Source: Paenibacillus xylanexedens
Lineage (GTDB): Bacteria > Bacillota > Bacilli > Paenibacillales > Paenibacillaceae
DNA: 64,000 nucleotides
Assembly: GCF_007680605.1 (NCBI RefSeq)
Contig: NZ_VEIO01000002.1
Coordinates: 1 to 64,000 of the forward strand
Direction: 5' to 3'
Shown here: positions 60,172-64,000 of the stretch, in pieces
Numbering within the stretch: the first letter of the stretch is position 1
Layout of the letters: each line of letters opens with the position of its first letter
Program-made: the position numbers and the translations under genes
The notes under the pieces: model-generated
Database searches by the model: none
The model's input: the letters and a program-made list of their open reading frames with translations, nothing else
Told to the model about the DNA's origin: nothing

Positions 60172-61560
60172 ATGACAGAACGTATTCCGTGTGTAAGCGA
60201 AGGATGCGACAACATGATTTTACCAGCAACAGCAGCTAAAACAGGTGGGTACTGTATGCCTTGCAAGCAGGAAATGGAACGAGAGGCACACCAGCGTTAT
60301 ATTGAAGCGAATCGCCGTGATGTCGATCTGTATGAGGGCATTACGGATGCGGTGCAGATTCTGAAAATCATGCATGAACCTCGGACATATAACGAACTTA
60401 TTCGATATGTACCGTATAAATACTCCATGGAACAAGTGTATCTGTCCCTTTCGGGAGAGCAACAACATGAGATGAAGCTTTATGCCATGGACTTGATCCG
60501 CTCAGATGACGAGGATGGCGGTAAAGATATCTTGCTGTATCTTGTTTGTTATCATGATCTGCCTCTGACAGCGGAAATTCCTGAACTTTTGGAGAGGGAT
60601 ATCGTTTATCCAGCTGTTCTGTTCAAAAGCGCCTCTGGTGAGACGCGGAATCATCTAATTCAGCAGGTGAACAACGATGAGGGGAATCGCAATCATCTCC
60701 TGATGATGCTGGCCTATATTGGTGACGAAACTGTTGTGCAGCAGTTCTGGCAGTGGAAGCAGTCTGCGCCGGATTGGGCTAGTGAACTGTATGTTGCACC
60801 TGAGTGTTACACGTTGCAGGCGGGTTGGGAGTTAACCGAAGATGGTCAACGCAGAGAATTGTTTATCACCCCGAGTTATTCAATGTATGAAGTAGGAGGC
60901 AGTGATGTAGCGGGAAGCCAGAGCAAGAACCTTGATGGTGTTCCGATATCATTGCTTGTGCCAAACTCCAATTTTTGTCCGTGGTGTGGTAGTTCATTGA
61001 TCAGCTTAATGAATTTACATGTAAAACATCCTGCGCTTCAGTCAGTGGACTGGAAGTTTCCACAACTGGATGTGCAGACTTGCTTGGTGTGTAGCAGTTA
61101 CAGTGTGGTTTACATGGAGATGGATGCAGAAGGGAATGCCATCTGGAGCAAGCATAATGTGAAGCCTGATGGATTGGGTGATATTGATGTGGAAGAGATG
61201 AGCGTAGATATTTTGGGAATTGGCTCAAGTGTTTTAGAGGTAGGTAGCTTTGCTGGCGCGGGAGAAAGGCTGGCAGGGATACAGCAACAGGTACAGCATC
61301 GTCTGTTTCATATTGCGACGGAACCGCGGCAGCCTTTTCATGGCAGTGAATGGGCCATGGAGCCCTCACTATCCCAGGTTGGAGGTCATCCTGGTTGGGT
61401 GCAGGACGCAGACTATCCTGCATGTCCGGCCTGCTCAGCTACGATGAAAGCAATCGGACAGCTGGACGGTGAGATGATTCAGGAGAATGGCGAAGGTGTG
61501 TATTACATGTTTGCGTGTGAGCCGTGCCAAATGACAGCCGTATCGTATCAGCAATCATGA
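60172..61560 (+). CDS. Zinc-ribbon protein with DUF1963-like region
   Basis: This 462-residue cytoplasmic protein begins with a cysteine pair region (CVSEGCDN and YCMPCKQE). The centre has CPWCGSS and CLVCSSYS, and the C-terminal part VGGHPGWVQDADYPACPACSATM, then IGQLDGE, is typical of DUF1963-type domains, which are often mapped next to SUKH-like proteins. Metal binding is likely; function unknown. AAGGAGGCGG precedes the ATG. It is probably in the alaX operon. Confidence 0.78.
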   Translation: MTERIPCVSEGCDNMILPATAAKTGGYCMPCKQEMEREAHQRYIEANRRDVDLYEGITDAVQILKIMHEPRTYNELIRYVPYKYSMEQVYLSLSGEQQHEMKLYAMDLIRSDDEDGGKDILLYLVCYHDLPLTAEIPELLERDIVYPAVLFKSASGETRNHLIQQVNNDEGNRNHLLMMLAYIGDETVVQQFWQWKQSAPDWASELYVAPECYTLQAGWELTEDGQRRELFITPSYSMYEVGGSDVAGSQSKNLDGVPISLLVPNSNFCPWCGSSLISLMNLHVKHPALQSVDWKFPQLDVQTCLVCSSYSVVYMEMDAEGNAIWSKHNVKPDGLGDIDVEEMSVDILGIGSSVLEVGSFAGAGERLAGIQQQVQHRLFHIATEPRQPFHGSEWAMEPSLSQVGGHPGWVQDADYPACPACSATMKAIGQLDGEMIQENGEGVYYMFACEPCQMTAVSYQQS

Positions 61561-61714
61561 TGTTGTTATCAATCCTATCAAACCCATTTGCCTGGTTACT
61601 TTTCTAGCAACAACCTACTCTTGTCATGAAACCTGACATGGTTGTAAGATATAATTATCTATTAACTTCGTAGAGAATTAAGTACATTACAAAATGTCGG
61701 CAGGAGTGGAAATG

Positions 61715-62173
61715 ATGGAAATTAGAGTGGATGATTTGAGCGGGGATCAGGTAAAAGCACTAATCGCGGAGCATTTGCTAGGTATGGCAGCAGATTCACC
61801 GCCGGAAAGTATACATGCTCTGAATCTGGATGGACTTAAAAAACCGGAGATCACGTTTTGGTGTGCATGGGAAGGCGATGAGTTACTTGGTTGCGGAGCG
61901 ATGAAGGAACTGAACGCTGAACATGGTGAACTGAAATCAATGCGTACGGCTTCCGCTCATTTACGCAAAGGGGTAGCTCGCCATATGTTGGCTCATATTA
62001 TTGAAGAGGCCAAATCTCGCGGATATCAGCGAGTCAGTCTGGAAACGGGTTCGATGGATTCTTTTATTCCGGCACGCAAGTTGTATGAAGACTTTGGTTT
62101 TGAATATTGCGATCCGTTTGCTGATTATGTTCCAGACCCAAACAGTAAATTCATGACGAAAGTTATTGGATGA
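61715..62173 (+). CDS. GNAT-family N-acetyltransferase
   Basis: This protein of about 152 residues has the GNAT acetyl-CoA loop LRKGVARHMLAHIIEEAKSRGY (about 91-112) and the final KLYEDFGFEYCDPFADY motif. It is similar to B. subtilis YsnE. ATG at 61715 or 61712 is favoured because CAGGAG lies just upstream; the ATG at 61694 precedes that site. Substrate unknown. It is followed by a terminator. Confidence 0.88.
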   Translation: MEIRVDDLSGDQVKALIAEHLLGMAADSPPESIHALNLDGLKKPEITFWCAWEGDELLGCGAMKELNAEHGELKSMRTASAHLRKGVARHMLAHIIEEAKSRGYQRVSLETGSMDSFIPARKLYEDFGFEYCDPFADYVPDPNSKFMTKVIG

Positions 62174-62196
62174 ATTATTTATAGTCATTCGTATGG

Positions 62197-62232
62197 AAAC
62201 CAGTCTCTCTAATATAGAGGGGCTGGTTTTTA
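62197..62232 (+). terminator. Intrinsic terminator after the GNAT gene
   Basis: AAACCAGTCTCTC pairs with GAGGGGCTGGTTT, including G-U pairs, followed by T residues. Confidence 0.87.
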
Positions 62233-62372
62233 CGTTTATTTATGTGTTGAAGTGATTATGATTTCGAGGAAAAAAATGAAACATTTGATACAGTTCATAG
62301 CATGCATAAAGTGGTAAACTAGAATTCGGGCTTTGAACGCTGTGACGCACCAAAGAAGGAGAGTGCAGGAGA

Positions 62373-62654
62373 ATGCTTTACTGGTGGATTGAAGGAATGA
62401 ATCCATTGTTCGTTGTATTCGTATTGTGTCCATTAATCGCTCTTATTCTGGGCGTCTGCTGGTACTCGATAAAATGGTGCAATAGGGTGATCGCATTGGG
62501 TGTATCTCTCTTGTTACCATTGTTGTATATAACCAGTGACTGGGGAACGTTCACTTCCAATCTGGATGCATGGCTGATGTACGGGGTGGGATATAGTTTG
62601 GTAACATGGGCAACATACCGATTACTTTGTACGCTTAAAGGGTATAAATCTTAG
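62373..62654 (+). CDS. Small membrane protein (DUF2651-like)
   Basis: This 93-residue protein has three hydrophobic helices (MNPLFVVFVLCPLIALILGVCWY, VIALGVSLLLPLLYI, and the segment around VGYSLVTWATYRLL). The MNPLF...PL.ALILG start resembles DUF2651 proteins of Bacilli; this is a pattern match from memory. AAGGAGAGTGCAGGAG precedes the ATG. Function unknown. Monocistronic. Confidence 0.72.
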   Translation: MLYWWIEGMNPLFVVFVLCPLIALILGVCWYSIKWCNRVIALGVSLLLPLLYITSDWGTFTSNLDAWLMYGVGYSLVTWATYRLLCTLKGYKS

Positions 62655-62791
62655 GCATGTCATATGTTTGGGATGAATTGGCCATACAGAATGGGTGGGC
62701 TGTTTCATCATGGATAGGGTATACTGGACTTTATATTGCTCAAAAAATAGACAAGGATTACAGACGTTTTTGTACCTCAGGAGGATTTCAA

Positions 62792-64000
62792 TTGGCTCAG
62801 ACTCAGAAGGAAGAATCATTACAAAAAAAATTAAAACCTAGACACATCACCTTTATGGCGATGGGGGGTGTCATTGGGACAGGAATTTTTAAAGGCAGTG
62901 CAGGTACGATTGGGCTCGCGGGCCCTGGCGTCATTGTGACGTACATTTTTGCCGGACTGCTGTTACTTGTGGTTATGGCTGCGATGGCCGAGATGGCTAC
63001 GGTATACAAGAATAGGAATATGAAAGATTTCGTGCAGGAAGCATTCGGGAGCAGGGTTTCGTTTATTATGGGATGGATGTACTGCTTCCTGTGGTTATCG
63101 GTGTGTGTCATCGAAGTCATCGCTGCAGGCAGTTTCCTGCAATATTGGTTCGCGGACGTACCATTATGGATGCTCAGTCTGGCATGTGCCGCATTCATTA
63201 TACTCGTGAATATGCTTAGTGTGGGTGTGTTCGGGGAATTTGAGTTTTGGCTGGCCGGGATCAAAATTGCGATGATTATTATTTTTATCGTGCTTGGTGC
63301 GGGGCTGATCTTCGGTATTATTCCAAGTGACAACACACCTTATTTGCAAAATTACACGCAGGCGGGTGGGTTCTTCCCGAACGGATTGACATCGATCTTC
63401 TCTGCACTGCTTGTGGTTATGTTCTCGTATGGAGGATCGGAGCTAATTGGCCTGACCTTGACGGAAACGGAAAACGCGGAGAAGGTGATGCCCAAGATCG
63501 TGGGCAATTTCATGTTCCGAATCATTTTGTTCTTTACGTTGCCGATTCTGGTGATCTGTGGTTTGATTCCCTGGAACGAGATCGGGCCGGAGAGCAGTCC
63601 GTTTGTACAGGTGCTGGCGTCTACGGGTTTGCCGGGGGCCGCACATATTATGAATTTTATTCTGGTGACTGCGGTGCTATCCGCAGCGAACTCGGGCATC
63701 TACGGTGCATCTCGTATGATGCATTCGATGGCTGTCGGCGGGGAGGCTCCCAAAGCACTCGCCAAAACCAACCGCAACGGTAGCCCGATTAATACCTTGT
63801 TGGTGTGTACCGTTGTTCTGCTGGCAGGTTCCATGTTAGGACTGTTTGCCCAAGATCAGCTGTTTAGAGTGTTGCTTGCCGTTCCGGGGTTTGTCGTGAT
63901 TCTGGTCTGGATCTGTATCGCTGCTTCTCAGCTCAAATTACGTAAGCAGTATCCGGTTCAGCCTACATTCAAGGTATGGGGCTTCCCTTACATCACCGGA
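62792..64000 (+). CDS. Amino acid permease, APC family (3' end outside window)
   Basis: An open frame runs from TTG at 62792 (AGGAGG seven bases upstream) to the window edge, at least 403 residues. It has the APC signatures MGGVIGTGIFKGSAGTIGLAGPG near residue 30, then EMATVYKN, about nine to ten visible helices, SYGGSELIGLTLTETENAEK and SAANSGIYGASRMMHSMA. This is the GabP/RocE/LysP-like branch, which imports amino acids with protons. The substrate cannot be told. No T-box or riboswitch is seen upstream. Confidence 0.9.
   Translation, partial: MAQTQKEESLQKKLKPRHITFMAMGGVIGTGIFKGSAGTIGLAGPGVIVTYIFAGLLLLVVMAAMAEMATVYKNRNMKDFVQEAFGSRVSFIMGWMYCFLWLSVCVIEVIAAGSFLQYWFADVPLWMLSLACAAFIILVNMLSVGVFGEFEFWLAGIKIAMIIIFIVLGAGLIFGIIPSDNTPYLQNYTQAGGFFPNGLTSIFSALLVVMFSYGGSELIGLTLTETENAEKVMPKIVGNFMFRIILFFTLPILVICGLIPWNEIGPESSPFVQVLASTGLPGAAHIMNFILVTAVLSAANSGIYGASRMMHSMAVGGEAPKALAKTNRNGSPINTLLVCTVVLLAGSMLGLFAQDQLFRVLLAVPGFVVILVWICIAASQLKLRKQYPVQPTFKVWGFPYITG

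Noticed and set aside
62655-62791. T-box leader before the amino acid permease
   Set aside because: Only 137 bases separate the genes and no T-box sequence or antiterminator was found.
1-64000. CRISPR arrays, insertion sequences, prophage or tRNA genes
   Set aside because: No regularly spaced repeats, transposase-like frames, phage genes or cloverleaf sequences were seen on either strand.

Overview
The window looks like a chromosomal segment of a Paenibacillus-type Gram-positive bacterium. This is inferred from AGGAGG-type ribosome-binding sites before nearly every gene, frequent TTG and GTG starts, the 23S-5S-dgk-dck order, an SLH protein, a PL3 pectate lyase, B. subtilis-like nasA/nasBC and thi loci, and a GC content near 45-50%. 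Only one short block (5.9-6.65 kb) departs strongly from that composition. There is no prophage, CRISPR array, insertion sequence or tRNA gene.

Layout. 0-2 kb: end of an rRNA operon, then the overlapping deoxynucleoside kinases dgk and dck. 2-5.5 kb: small membrane protein, an autoregulated MerR/TipA-type regulator, an MFS exporter, an Lrp regulator. 5.5-8.6 kb: purine-rich repeat tract and the thiM-thiD-thiE salvage operon under a TPP riboswitch with its own terminator. 8.7-19.3 kb: radical SAM/SPASM enzyme, secreted pectate lyase, a two-component system (kinase before regulator), and a run of secreted proteins and lipoproteins (SLH, ankyrin, copper-amine-oxidase-N, PQQ propeller). 19.4-21.9 kb: metNPQ-type methionine ABC transporter whose ATPase lacks the regulatory C-terminal domain. 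22-28.2 kb: chemoreceptor, a 1072-residue hybrid kinase, and a convergent orphan response regulator. 28.3-30.5 kb: XRE/MmyB regulator divergent from a stand-alone fabF.

30.6-36.7 kb is the best-resolved regulatory locus. The nitrate transporter gene nasA is divergent from nasB-nasC (assimilatory nitrate reductase). Each direction has its own sigma-A promoter with a GlnR/TnrA-type palindrome over the -35 box. Each leader then carries two small hairpins with six-base AxxGxx loops, the second overlapping an intrinsic terminator, which is the architecture of ANTAR-protein antitermination. This suggests dual control: nitrogen status at initiation and nitrate at elongation.

37-42.5 kb: a two-gene unit made of a 139-residue protein with a possible ubiquitin-like beta-grasp pattern and a 1657-residue DUF4132/HEAT-like protein of unknown function. 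This is the best candidate for an undescribed system. 42.7-51.4 kb: GNAT, FocA/NirC channel, a four-gene cluster with a colicin-DNase-immunity-like protein, oxidoreductases, a threonine-aldolase-like enzyme, a SUKH protein, and a LysR gene cut off at its 3' end. 51.5-55.8 kb: PocR-AraC regulator divergent from glycerol dehydrogenase and a fused dihydroxyacetone kinase. 56-58.8 kb: a membrane alpha/beta hydrolase flanked by two inverted copies of a long palindromic intergenic repeat. 59-64 kb: AlaX editing protein, DUF1963-like zinc protein, GNAT, small membrane protein, and an amino-acid permease that runs off the window.

All functional names come from reading sequence motifs and remembered family features; no database search was run.
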